DNA from: Marinomonas maritima
Lineage (GTDB): Bacteria; Pseudomonadota; Gammaproteobacteria; Pseudomonadales; Marinomonadaceae
Assembly: GCF_024435075.2 (NCBI RefSeq)
Contig: NZ_JAMZEG020000001.1
Span: 744,001 to 808,000, forward strand
Direction of reading: 5' to 3'
Length of the DNA: 64,000 nt
Shown: in pieces, positions 10,538 to 19,570 of the stretch
Layout: the number at the start of each line of letters is the position of its first letter
Numbering within the stretch: position 1 is the first letter of the stretch
Notes under the pieces: generated by a model
What the model saw: only the letters and a program-made list of their open reading frames with translations
Told to the model about the DNA's origin: nothing
Database searches by the model: none
Program-made: the position numbers and the translations under genes

Positions 10538-10565
10538 TGGAATCATTGTATAAAGGAGAGAACGT

Positions 10566-10952
10566 TTGATTATTGGTGTTGGAACGGACTTGGTAGATAT
10601 TGCTCGTATTGCTCAGTCGATTGATCGTCTAGGAGAGCGTTTTATTGATCGTATTTTAACGGCGGACGAGAAGCAACGTTGGTCTGAAATTGGTAATTTA
10701 GATCAGGCAAACGCTTATGTCGCTAAACGTTTTGCGGCGAAAGAGGCTGCTGTAAAAGCGCTGGGTACAGGAATTGGCTTAGGTGTGAGTTTTCAACACT
10801 TTAGTGTGAGTAATTTATCGACTGGACAGCCAGTGTTAACTGTCGATGCCAGCATATTGGCGCGTTATGATTTTCCATTAGCATGGCATTTAAGTTTGAC
10901 AGATGAAAAAGCCTACGCTCAGGCTTTTGTTATACTTGAATCAAAAGAGTGA
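10566..10952 (+). CDS. acpS: Holo-[acyl-carrier-protein] synthase
   Basis: Transfers 4'-phosphopantetheine from CoA to a serine of acyl carrier protein, switching on fatty-acid synthesis. The 128-residue protein has the metal-binding 'GVGTDLVDIARI' start (Asp8) and 'AKRFAAKEAAVKALGTGIG' with the second acidic ligand. TTG start with GGAGAG 8-9 bases upstream; the family's MIxGxGxD beginning fixes this start. In many gammaproteobacteria pdxJ lies between recO and acpS; here there are only 28 bp. Its last 34 bp overlap the 3' end of the convergent kinase gene. Confidence 0.95.
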   Translation: MIIGVGTDLVDIARIAQSIDRLGERFIDRILTADEKQRWSEIGNLDQANAYVAKRFAAKEAAVKALGTGIGLGVSFQHFSVSNLSTGQPVLTVDASILARYDFPLAWHLSLTDEKAYAQAFVILESKE

Positions 10953-13750
10953 GGCCAAGGAATAAGTTGGCGATGGCTGAGTAGCTCCTCTATTGCATCA
11001 ATAAAGTCCTTTGCTACGCCGTCCACATCTTCGAACCCTAATTCCTTTAAGTGTGTTTCTAAAAAGCCTGCATGGCGAGCAATATTGATTGTACCTGTGT
11101 ATTTTGAGGCGCCATGTACTCTGTGTACGACTTCAATCATTTTTTCAATATCTTGATTTTCTAGGTGATGCTGAATTAATTTTTTTTCTGCATCCAACGA
11201 ATTTGCCAACATATCAAACATTTCTTTTGCTATGTCGGTTTTTCCATCAACGATTGCTAAGGCTTTTTCTAAATCAAAAATCCCGATTAACTTGGCGTTA
11301 ACTTGATCCTGAAATGTTTCGGTATTAGCGCGCCAGGTCTCGATAGTACCAAGTAAAAGCTCTTCATCAATCGGTTTAGTTAGGTAAGCATTCATACCAC
11401 TGGCTAAAATTTGTTGTTGCTCTGTCCCCAAGGCGTGAGCGGTTAATGCAATAATAGGTGTATTCCTATAGAACTCCATTTGACGCAGCTGTCGAGTGGT
11501 TTCCATGCCATCCATTTCAGGCATTTGGATGTCCATAAAAATAAGATCAAATTTATCATGAGTTGCCATGTCAATGGCTTGCTGTCCACTGTAGGCCAAA
11601 GATACGTCTAAACCAATCGGTGTTAGCCAATGGTTTAATAGCTGCAAGTTGATTGGAGAGTCATCAACGGCTAGAATTTTGAGACCTTTTATTTTTTCGT
11701 TCAATGTACTTGCACTCACTTGCCGTTGTTGGTTAATTAGTGGTGCGGAGCTTTTATTGAGGTTTTGTAGGGCACTGTATAAGCGATTATGACTGATTGG
11801 CTTGAGAAGAATGTCGCTGCATAGGTTTTTTAAATCTGGGTAATGAGTGATTTGACCTGGTGGCTGAACCATGAGAATGCAGGGGATAGTAAACTGCTGT
11901 GCAGAGTAGGTAATCAGTTCACGGGCTTCAGCGACACTTTGGTCGTCGGGCATGACACTTAATAAAATGGCGTCAATGCTAGCATGTTGCTTGTTCAAAA
12001 TAGCGATCATTTGCTCTAAGTCGGAACACGCTATACAACTGACCCCAATACTCTTTAGATAGCTCTTTAGATAGCTCTTATAGGTAGCGCTTGGTTCTAG
12101 TAAAATAACATGACAATTAAGGTCGGGGTTGCTGTTGTTCAGCTTCTTAGAGGCTTTAAGGTTCAATGTAAAACGGAAGGTAGAGCCAATGCTAGGATCG
12201 CTGCTGACTTCAATTTTTCCATTCATCTGCTCGACAAGTTTCTTGGTGATAACCAATCCTAGACCTGTTCCTCCAAATTGTCTTGTAGTGCTGGTATCCA
12301 CTTGAGAAAAAGGTTTAAACAAGCGATGGATTTTGTGTTCCGCTATGCCAATACCAGTGTCTATAACCTGAAAAGACAAGGTAATTGCTTGGGGCGTTTT
12401 GGAGGAAAGCGACACTTTGGTTCGAACGGAACCTTGGTGTGTGAACTTAATCGCGTTTCCAATTAGGTTGGTTAATATTTGACGTACTCGTGTGCTGTCA
12501 CCAATAAACCATTCAGGTACGTCTTGGTTAAACTCAGGAACCAAATCGATTTGCTTCTCTTTACTCAATAAGTTGATGCTTAACGTTTGGTAGACATCAT
12601 CAATAAGAGCTTTAAGGTTGAAGTGATTGCTTTCGAGGCTTAATTTACCTGCTTCGATTTTTGAGAAATCTAAGATATCACCAATGATGGCAAGCAGGCT
12701 ATTGGTGGATTGCTCGATGGTATCAACGTAAAAGCGGTGTTGGGTATCGGTAATGTCTTTTTGCAGGGTTTTTGTATAACCCAGAATAGCATTGAGAGGT
12801 GTGCGAACCTCATGACTAATATTGGCAAGAAATTGTGATTTTAGGCGGTTTGACTCCATGGCTTCACGGTTTGCTATATGTAGCTGAGCGCTTTTCTCTT
12901 CCATACTGTCCATGCTGCGCCGAATATCTTCGGTAGACTGCTCAATGCCAGTATTCAGTTCTTCATTATGGTGTTCCAGTCTTTCTGTCAGATCGAGTAG
13001 GTCTTTTTGGAGAGAGGCGTATTCGGGTGGCAACTTCATCAGTTTTACTGTTGAAAACTGCCCTTTAACCAATTTATTTAAGGAGCCTGCAAGTCTGTTT
13101 ATAGGTTGTGTTAGAGCTCTGGAAATGTGGAATGCACCTATAATAGTTAACACATTAAAAATAATAAGTATGAAAGCGACTAGACCTGCGTATTGATATT
13201 TATCTATCCGGACGGCGGACTTATTCGCTTCAATTTTTACCCAGCCTATGAGGTTGCGTTGGTCAAGTGGGATAAATAAGTCGGTTTGAGTGTTAAAAAT
13301 ACCATCGAGTGAATTGCTTGAGTAGTGAATGGCGTTGATAGATTCTAGATAATCATCGTATTCTTTTAGGTACATGTTATCAGGAAAAGGAGTGTCTACC
13401 GATGTCGGTGTTTTCCCTAATTCAGCAATGATTTTTTGCTCGCTGTTAAATAGTTGAACACTACTTATGTCTTCATTATTGAGTGCGCTTTGGAGTATCC
13501 GATGCATCATATTTTGATCAGAAAATACAATGGCATATTCACTTGTAGTAGCGACTTGTTCCGTTATATTTGATGTACGTTCGTAAAGGTTTTGGTTTAA
13601 ATCGTTAAAGCGAGTCAATACTAGAAATATACTGGCGAGCAGAGAAACGGCAAAAACAGGAGCGAACAATGCCCAAAATAGTCTGTTGCTTAGGCTCATG
13701 GTAGGAATATTTTGGAATATTTTTTTTATCATGCTAGGGCTATATTTCAC
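10919..13750 (-). CDS. GacS/BarA-type hybrid sensor histidine kinase
   Basis: Inner-membrane tripartite kinase of up to 943 residues. Two membrane segments (about 28-47 and 187-208) flank a periplasmic domain, followed by HAMP (to about 260), a HisKA domain with His313 in 'ISHEVRTPLN', and a HATPase with Asn432 and 'DTGIGI'. A receiver-like domain (about 546-668) lacks the phospho-Asp (Leu/Ser at 597-598). A normal receiver (Asp740 in 'FMDIQMP') and an Hpt domain (His876 in 'HRVHG') complete it. This layout and the cysM-rlmD-relA neighbourhood match GacS/BarA, whose partner is GacA/UvrY. The GTG at 13750 lacks a Shine-Dalgarno; the ATG reading MIKK at 13732 or the one reading MSLSNR near 13699 may be the real start. 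Confidence 0.9.
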   Translation of the reverse strand: MKYSPSMIKKIFQNIPTMSLSNRLFWALFAPVFAVSLLASIFLVLTRFNDLNQNLYERTSNITEQVATTSEYAIVFSDQNMMHRILQSALNNEDISSVQLFNSEQKIIAELGKTPTSVDTPFPDNMYLKEYDDYLESINAIHYSSNSLDGIFNTQTDLFIPLDQRNLIGWVKIEANKSAVRIDKYQYAGLVAFILIIFNVLTIIGAFHISRALTQPINRLAGSLNKLVKGQFSTVKLMKLPPEYASLQKDLLDLTERLEHHNEELNTGIEQSTEDIRRSMDSMEEKSAQLHIANREAMESNRLKSQFLANISHEVRTPLNAILGYTKTLQKDITDTQHRFYVDTIEQSTNSLLAIIGDILDFSKIEAGKLSLESNHFNLKALIDDVYQTLSINLLSKEKQIDLVPEFNQDVPEWFIGDSTRVRQILTNLIGNAIKFTHQGSVRTKVSLSSKTPQAITLSFQVIDTGIGIAEHKIHRLFKPFSQVDTSTTRQFGGTGLGLVITKKLVEQMNGKIEVSSDPSIGSTFRFTLNLKASKKLNNSNPDLNCHVILLEPSATYKSYLKSYLKSIGVSCIACSDLEQMIAILNKQHASIDAILLSVMPDDQSVAEARELITYSAQQFTIPCILMVQPPGQITHYPDLKNLCSDILLKPISHNRLYSALQNLNKSSAPLINQQRQVSASTLNEKIKGLKILAVDDSPINLQLLNHWLTPIGLDVSLAYSGQQAIDMATHDKFDLIFMDIQMPEMDGMETTRQLRQMEFYRNTPIIALTAHALGTEQQQILASGMNAYLTKPIDEELLLGTIETWRANTETFQDQVNAKLIGIFDLEKALAIVDGKTDIAKEMFDMLANSLDAEKKLIQHHLENQDIEKMIEVVHRVHGASKYTGTINIARHAGFLETHLKELGFEDVDGVAKDFIDAIEELLSHRQLIPWPHSFDSSITKA
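12051..12074 (+). repeat. Two exact 12-bp tandem units inside the kinase gene
   Basis: CTCTTTAGATAG occurs at 12051-12062 and 12063-12074, with a partial third copy after it. On the minus strand it encodes 'YLKSYLKS' at the start of the degenerate receiver domain. The unit is in frame. Confidence 0.8.
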
Positions 13751-13753
13751 GAG

Positions 13754-13978
13754 TTAATAGCAGGCTAAGTTGCCGTCGTTTTTACGTTTTTCACATTCTA
13801 TTTTATAGTGACTGCACGTCTTTTTTTTACTGTTGGATGGTGTCTGAATGTAGGCGCATTCACGCCATTTCGTTCTGAGTTCTATATTGTTTAGTTTAGT
13901 GACTTTTTTCGTGGGTTTTTCACAGCCACTCATCATTAGGGCTAAAAAAAATAGGGTGAAAAAACGTGTTACTAACAT
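13754..13978 (-). CDS. Small Cys-rich lipoprotein upstream of the hybrid kinase
   Basis: A 74-residue protein (ATG at 13978; a TTG at 13990 would add four residues). The N-terminus is a lipoprotein signal ending in lipobox 'MMSGC', so Cys19 would be lipidated. The mature part is short, basic and has four more cysteines (41, 55, 62, 73), enough for two disulfides. It ends 3 bp before the GTG of the hybrid kinase, so the two are almost surely co-transcribed. I do not recognise the family. An accessory role in signal input to the kinase is a guess from position only. Confidence 0.65.
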   Translation of the reverse strand: MLVTRFFTLFFLALMMSGCEKPTKKVTKLNNIELRTKWRECAYIQTPSNSKKKTCSHYKIECEKRKNDGNLACY

Positions 13979-14114
13979 ACTGTTTACCAAGAATACGAAA
14001 ATGAAACTAAGTTTATAACGCTTTCTTCTTGTACTGTTTAGGGTAAGTGTTCTTAAATAGTCACAGAACGTTAAGTTTCATTCCCTATGCCATCAATGTC
14101 AATGAAGTTTTTTT

Positions 14115-15008
14115 ATGATCGAGTACCCTAGCATTGAGTCCTTAATCGGACAAACTCCCTTGGTTCGCTTACAGCGCATCAATCCCAATCTAAGCAATAC
14201 TATTTTGCTAAAACTAGAAGGACAAAATCCGGCAGGATCCGTAAAAGATCGACCAGCTTTAAATATGATATTACAGGCTGAACGTCGTGGTGATATCAAA
14301 CCTGGAGATAGCTTGATTGAAGCCACTAGTGGTAACACTGGGATTGCCTTGGCGATGGTGGCGGCTATTAAGGGCTACAAAATGCATTTGATTATGCCTG
14401 ATAATATGAGCCAAGAGCGTAAATCTGCGATGGCCGCGTATGGCGCCATTCTGCATTTGGTAACGCAAGCAGAGGGTGGAATGGAGAGAGCAAGGGATCT
14501 TGCTCAAGAAATGCAAGAGCAGGGAGTCGGTATTGTTCTTAACCAATTTTCCAATCAAGACAATCCTAATGCACATTATCTAACAACAGGTCCAGAAATT
14601 TGGCAGCAAACCCAAGGAACGGTAACACATTTTGTTAGCTCAATGGGGACAACCGGAACCATTATGGGGGTTTCCCATTACCTGAAAGAGCAAAATAAAG
14701 ACATTCAAATAATTGGCCTTCAACCACAAGACGGGGCGAGTATTCCAGGGATTCGCCGTTGGTCAAAAGAGTATTTACCTTCTATTTTTGATGAGACTCG
14801 TGTTGATACCGTTATGGATGTATCGCAAGAGGCAGCGGAAGTGACCATGCGTCGTCTTGCAAAAGAAGAAGGTATTTTTTGTGGAGTATCTTCAGGTGGT
14901 TCTGTTGCGACGGCTTTGTCTTTATCAGAACAGCTAAATAATGCCGTTATTGTAGCTATTGTGTGTGATAGAGGTGACCGTTATTTATCAACGGGCGTGT
15001 TTGATTGA
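14115..15008 (+). CDS. cysM: Cysteine synthase B
   Basis: PLP enzyme that makes cysteine from O-acetylserine and sulfide (or thiosulfate in the CysM form). The 297-residue protein has the PLP lysine Lys44 in 'NPAGSVKDRPALNM' and the substrate loop 'EATSGNTGIALA'. The phosphate-binding 'SSMGTTGTIMG' follows, and 'GVSSGGSVA' lies near the C-terminus. 'QNPAGSVKDR' and the short length favour CysM over CysK. It is divergent from the lipoprotein-kinase pair across about 136 bp. Synteny with kinase and rlmD-relA is shared with Pseudomonas. No strong Shine-Dalgarno precedes ATG. Confidence 0.93.
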   Translation: MIEYPSIESLIGQTPLVRLQRINPNLSNTILLKLEGQNPAGSVKDRPALNMILQAERRGDIKPGDSLIEATSGNTGIALAMVAAIKGYKMHLIMPDNMSQERKSAMAAYGAILHLVTQAEGGMERARDLAQEMQEQGVGIVLNQFSNQDNPNAHYLTTGPEIWQQTQGTVTHFVSSMGTTGTIMGVSHYLKEQNKDIQIIGLQPQDGASIPGIRRWSKEYLPSIFDETRVDTVMDVSQEAAEVTMRRLAKEEGIFCGVSSGGSVATALSLSEQLNNAVIVAIVCDRGDRYLSTGVFD

Positions 15009-15114
15009 TGAGTGATCAATAGGGGATTAAGGTTCGCTAACGGGTGCAGATTCGCTGATAGATGCGATAGAATGCCCTTACGTTATCCTATATTCAGGAA
15101 CAAGAGAGCCACTT

Positions 15115-16431
15115 TTGAGAAAAAGAACCCCCCCACGTCGACAATCCAAGCCTCAAGCAATAGGTCCAGTGCAGACCTTTACCGTTGATGGGCTGACGCA
15201 CGAAGCGAAAGGTGTTGCCCGTTTACAAGGTAAAGTAACCTTTATTGGCGGTGCTTTACCTGGAGAAACAGTTGCGGCACAAATCACCAAATCAGGTCGT
15301 CGTTTTGATGAAGCGGTTTTGAACGCGATTATTGAGCCAAGTGCCTATCGGGTCGAACCCTCTTGTCAGCATTTTAGCGTGTGCGGTGGCTGTAGCTTTC
15401 AGCATTTAGCTGATGAAAAGCAACTCTCTTCAAAAGCGGATTGGTTACAAGGACAATTGCGTAATCTAATCACCACTCAAGAACTTGAATTGTTGTCTGA
15501 TAGCTTCACACATTACCGCCGGCGAGCACGTATTGCTATTGTTCGAAAAAAAGGCATATTGTTATTGGGCTTTCGTGGCAAAGCTTCTAGCGATATTGTC
15601 TCTATTGATCACTGTGTTGTTCTTACTGGTAATCTGCAAAAAACCTTTTCTTCTTTAAAACTGGAACTGGCAACAAATAGTTTGGCAGACTCACTGGGTC
15701 ATATTGAATTGTTAGAAGACACAAAAGGGGTCTCGGTACTCTTTAGATTGACCTCTTTGATAACAGATGAACTTGAGAAAACATGGGAAGACTGGGCAAG
15801 TAAAGAGCAGATATCTTTGTACTGGCAAGCACCAAATACGAGCAAGGCCGAGGTTTCGTCTGAAAATATGCGCCATTATGATCTGGGTGAATTGAGGTTG
15901 GAATATCATCCTCAAGATTTTATTCAGGTAAACGCCATGATGAATCAAAAGATGGTTGCTCAGGCGATGGACTGGTTAAGTCCAAACAAGCAAGATGTTA
16001 TATTGGATTTGTTCTGTGGCGTAGGGAATTTTTCTTTGCCACTCGCACAACATGCACAGTTGGTTATTGGTGTAGAGGTGCAGGAAAGTATGGTTGAGGC
16101 AGCGAGGAAAAATGCGAGACTTAACGGCTTTGACAATCTTTCATTTGTAGCTTCTGACTTGACTCAACCCGTTACAAATGAATTTATGAAGCAGAAAATT
16201 ACAAAAGTACTGCTTGATCCTCCTCGTGCAGGCGCGTTTGAGTTTCTTGATACCATAATAAAAATTGGACCTAAGCAAATATTGTACGTTTCTTGCAGTG
16301 CTTCTACGTTAGCAAGGGATGCCGAATATTTGGTCGCAAAGGGATATCGTGTATTACGTGTGGGGCTGATGGATATGTTTCCTCAAACCTCTCATGTCGA
16401 AACGATGATGTTATTGCAAAAAAAGAAGTAA
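15115..16431 (+). CDS. rlmD: 23S rRNA (uracil-1939-C5) methyltransferase
   Basis: SAM-dependent methyltransferase that makes m5U1939 in 23S rRNA. The 438-residue protein has an N-terminal TRAM domain and then an iron-sulfur motif with Cys84, Cys90, Cys93 ('CQHFSVCGGC') and Cys167. The SAM site is 'DLFCGVGNF' (298-306), and the catalytic cysteine is Cys394 in 'YVSCSAST'. The four cluster cysteines plus the length separate RlmD from RlmC and TrmA. TTG start at 15115; a clear Shine-Dalgarno is lacking (AAGAGAG is nearest). relA follows 16 bp downstream, as in many gammaproteobacteria. Confidence 0.94.
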   Translation: MRKRTPPRRQSKPQAIGPVQTFTVDGLTHEAKGVARLQGKVTFIGGALPGETVAAQITKSGRRFDEAVLNAIIEPSAYRVEPSCQHFSVCGGCSFQHLADEKQLSSKADWLQGQLRNLITTQELELLSDSFTHYRRRARIAIVRKKGILLLGFRGKASSDIVSIDHCVVLTGNLQKTFSSLKLELATNSLADSLGHIELLEDTKGVSVLFRLTSLITDELEKTWEDWASKEQISLYWQAPNTSKAEVSSENMRHYDLGELRLEYHPQDFIQVNAMMNQKMVAQAMDWLSPNKQDVILDLFCGVGNFSLPLAQHAQLVIGVEVQESMVEAARKNARLNGFDNLSFVASDLTQPVTNEFMKQKITKVLLDPPRAGAFEFLDTIIKIGPKQILYVSCSASTLARDAEYLVAKGYRVLRVGLMDMFPQTSHVETMMLLQKKK

Positions 16432-16447
16432 ACTGAAGGGCGGATAG

Positions 16448-18697
16448 ATGGTAACGGTAAGAAAAGATCACCCTGTGTTAGACGATGGTAGTGTCGATAT
16501 TGATGGTTGGATGGGGCATTTTTCTCATTTAATTGATGACAGTGCGCGAGTACCTCTGCGTATGGCTTGTGAATTGGCTCGCCAAGCTGAATTACAGTGC
16601 GCCCGACCGTCCTATTGGGGTGCGCAAGCGAGTACTTTTCGTGCTGGACTGGAAATGGTTGAAATTTTGTCTGGCTTTCGAGCGGATCAAGACTCATTAG
16701 TTGCCGCGGCTCTATATCGTGCTGTTCGAGAAGATCAATTGCCTATTTCTCGAGTGACGGATATGTTTGGTCGTAAAGTGGCCTCTCTTATAGAGGGGGT
16801 CATTAGAATGGGGGAAGTGTCTAAAAATTTAACACCGGATAACGCCTCTGAGGTGCTTGGCAGCAGTGAAAACCAGCTTGAATCTTTACGAAAAATGCTG
16901 GTGTCTATCATTGATGATGTGCGTGTTGTGCTAATTAAGTTAGCGGAACGAGCTTGTGCTATTAAAGAAGCCAAACATCAAAGTGAAGAGCGTCGCATTA
17001 CTGTAGCGTTGGAAGTGCAGAGTGTTTATGCACCATTAGCCCATCGTCTGGGCATTGGCCATATTAAATGGGAATTAGAAGACCTTTCTTTTCGCTATCT
17101 TTATCCTTCTGATTATAAACGTATTGCCACTTGGCTGGATGAGAAACGGCTTGATCGCCAGCAATTTATAGACGATGTGATTGCCTTGTTAGATGAGCGT
17201 TTAAAAAGCATTAACATTCACGCGGATTTAATGGGGAGGGCAAAGCACATCTATAGTATTTGGCGCAAAATGAAGCGCAAGAATATTGGCTTTGATGAAG
17301 TCTACGATGTGCGTGCAGTACGTATTCTGGTTGATGAACCTATGGAGTGTTATGGCGTCCTCGGTGTAGTACACAATTTATGGCGTCCAATACCTCAAGA
17401 GTTTGATGATTACATCAGTAACCCAAAGTCAAATGGCTATCAATCATTGCACACGGCGGTCATTGGTCCTCAGGGTCGTGCGCTTGAAATTCAGATCCGT
17501 AGTCATAAAATGCATGAAGATGCAGAGCTTGGTGTGTGTGCGCACTGGAAATACAAGGGAACTGATTTAAGTTCGAATAGCACCAGCTATGAAGAAAAAC
17601 TGCAGTGGTTAAGAACCATTTTGGATTTTCATGAAGTTCAAGGTGATTTGGAATCCTTATCTGAGCAAGTACGTAGTGATATCGAGCAAGATCGTATTTA
17701 TGTATTCACGCCGGAAGGGCATGTAGTCGATTTACCGATCAATGCAACGCCGGTTGATTTTGCTTATCGTGTGCATACGGAAATTGGGCACCGCTGTCGT
17801 GGGGCTAAGGTAAACGGCAAAATCATCTCCCTTGTGACACACCTAAAAACCGGTGATAAAGTTGAAATATTAACGACTAAAGAGGGTGGGCCAAGTCGTG
17901 ACTGGTTGCACCCTACGTTAGGTTATGTGCAAACCAGTCGTGCTCGTGCAAATATACAGAACTGGTTTAGAAAAGAAGATCGTGAGAAAAATCTAGACGC
18001 AGGTAAGCATTTATTAGATAAACAATTAAAACGTTTGGGTATTGAAGACAGTCGTATCGATTTCCAAAAAATTGCCTCTCGTTTTAGTTTCTCGAATGCG
18101 AGTGATGTGTTTGTTGCGTTAGGCGCTGGTGATATTCAGTTATCACGAGTACTACGTGTTATTGATGATTTATATAACATAGATGGGGACATAGCGCCGC
18201 CTCGCCCGATCCGCTTGAAAAAAAGTCGGCATAAATCGTCTGATAATGACATCCATATCATGGGAGTGGGTAAGTTACTGACTCAAATGGCTAAGTGTTG
18301 TACTCCTATTCCGGGTGACGATATTGTCGGTTTTATCACTCAGGGGCGAGGTGTGTCGGTACATCGTCAGGATTGTATTAACATCGTACAGCTGGGATTG
18401 GATGAGCCAGAACGTATTGTGGATGTAAATTGGGGCGAGGAGCTTGATAACCAATACCCCGTAAATATACAAGTTGAAGCTTATGATCGAACGGGCTTAC
18501 TGAACGATATCACCGGGCTATTGGCCAATGAAAAAGTAAACTTGTTGTCTATGAATACGTTATCAGCAAAAGAAAATCATATGGCAACGATCCGTTTTAC
18601 GATTGAAGTAGGTGAATTAAGCGTATTGAGTAAATTGTTACATCGTATCAATCAGCTGCCTAATGTATCGAATGTATTTAGAGAGAGAGATTTTTGA
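16448..18697 (+). CDS. relA: GTP pyrophosphokinase, (p)ppGpp synthetase I
   Basis: Ribosome-associated synthetase that makes (p)ppGpp when uncharged tRNA enters the A site. The 749-residue protein has a degenerate hydrolase domain: the His-Asp pair expected near residue 85 is missing ('LVAAALYRAVREDQLP'). The synthetase domain is intact, with 'YDVRAVRILV' and 'EFDDYISNPKSNGYQSLHTA', where the acidic EFDD loop is typical of monofunctional RelA. TGS ('VFTPEGHVVDLP'), a helical/zinc-finger region with 'KCCTPIPGDDI', and a C-terminal ACT domain follow. It overlaps mazG by 4 bp. Expected activity: synthesis only. Confidence 0.97.
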   Translation: MVTVRKDHPVLDDGSVDIDGWMGHFSHLIDDSARVPLRMACELARQAELQCARPSYWGAQASTFRAGLEMVEILSGFRADQDSLVAAALYRAVREDQLPISRVTDMFGRKVASLIEGVIRMGEVSKNLTPDNASEVLGSSENQLESLRKMLVSIIDDVRVVLIKLAERACAIKEAKHQSEERRITVALEVQSVYAPLAHRLGIGHIKWELEDLSFRYLYPSDYKRIATWLDEKRLDRQQFIDDVIALLDERLKSINIHADLMGRAKHIYSIWRKMKRKNIGFDEVYDVRAVRILVDEPMECYGVLGVVHNLWRPIPQEFDDYISNPKSNGYQSLHTAVIGPQGRALEIQIRSHKMHEDAELGVCAHWKYKGTDLSSNSTSYEEKLQWLRTILDFHEVQGDLESLSEQVRSDIEQDRIYVFTPEGHVVDLPINATPVDFAYRVHTEIGHRCRGAKVNGKIISLVTHLKTGDKVEILTTKEGGPSRDWLHPTLGYVQTSRARANIQNWFRKEDREKNLDAGKHLLDKQLKRLGIEDSRIDFQKIASRFSFSNASDVFVALGAGDIQLSRVLRVIDDLYNIDGDIAPPRPIRLKKSRHKSSDNDIHIMGVGKLLTQMAKCCTPIPGDDIVGFITQGRGVSVHRQDCINIVQLGLDEPERIVDVNWGEELDNQYPVNIQVEAYDRTGLLNDITGLLANEKVNLLSMNTLSAKENHMATIRFTIEVGELSVLSKLLHRINQLPNVSNVFRERDF

Positions 18698-19497
18698 GTA
18701 GTCCTATAGAGCAACTGCAATATCTAATGACGTGTCTAAGGGATGTGTCATTTGGTTGCGCTTGGGATAAAAAACAAACCTACAAAAGTATTGCGCCATA
18801 TACTCTTGAAGAAGCGTATGAAGTGGTAGACGCGATTGAGCGTGAAGATTTTGACCATCTAAAAGAAGAGCTAGGAGATTTGCTTTTTCAAGTGATTTTT
18901 TACGCTCAAATGGCTGAGGAAGAACAGTATTTTAATTTTGATGATATTGCGACGGGTATTGTTGAAAAAATGCTACGTCGTCATCCTCATGTTTTTCCGG
19001 ATGGTGACATTGCGCGCTTTGGTGAGCCAAGCTTGCTTACTGAGTTGCAAATAGCAGAACAATGGCAGCAAATTAAGGCTCAAGAAAAAGGTCAATCGAA
19101 GGAAGGGATTTTATCTGATATCCCTGTTTCTATGCCGGCTTTAATGCAGGCAGTAAAAATCCAGAAAAAAGCTTCTAAGGTCGGATTTGATTGGCCAGAC
19201 GTCGCCCCAGTTTTTGACAAAATAAGAGAAGAACTAGACGAACTTGAAGAAGCCATGAAGGAAAAAAATGACCTTCATATCGAAGAAGAAATGGGTGATG
19301 TGTTGTTCGCGGTCAGTAATTTGGCTCGTCATCTTGATGTTTCACCCGATGTGGCATTGAATAAAACAAATAGTAAGTTTCGCCGTCGCTTTTTTAGAAT
19401 AGAAAGCTTAGTGTCGGCACAGAATAAAAATCTAACTGATTGTTCTTTAGAAGAATTAGACCGTTATTGGGAGCAAGCTAAACGCGAAGGTTTATAG
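18694..19497 (+). CDS. mazG: Nucleoside triphosphate pyrophosphohydrolase MazG
   Basis: Hydrolyses NTPs and dNTPs to monophosphates plus PPi; in E. coli it also limits ppGpp build-up, which fits its place behind relA. The 267-residue protein has two MazG domains. Metal ligands are seen in 'EEAYEVVDAIE' and 'EELGDLLFQVIF' in the first and 'EELDELEEAM' and 'EEMGDVLFAVSN' in the second. The start is TTG 18694, inside the relA stop (TTGA overlap), with GAGAGAGA just upstream. This tight overlap implies coupled translation. Confidence 0.95.
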   Translation: MSSPIEQLQYLMTCLRDVSFGCAWDKKQTYKSIAPYTLEEAYEVVDAIEREDFDHLKEELGDLLFQVIFYAQMAEEEQYFNFDDIATGIVEKMLRRHPHVFPDGDIARFGEPSLLTELQIAEQWQQIKAQEKGQSKEGILSDIPVSMPALMQAVKIQKKASKVGFDWPDVAPVFDKIREELDELEEAMKEKNDLHIEEEMGDVLFAVSNLARHLDVSPDVALNKTNSKFRRRFFRIESLVSAQNKNLTDCSLEELDRYWEQAKREGL

Positions 19498-19570
19498 GCT
19501 TGATTATCGTAAAATGGGTTAAAAGCGCTTTAATATTAAGGGCGTTATTGGAACTGTTTAGGAGGGTGAA

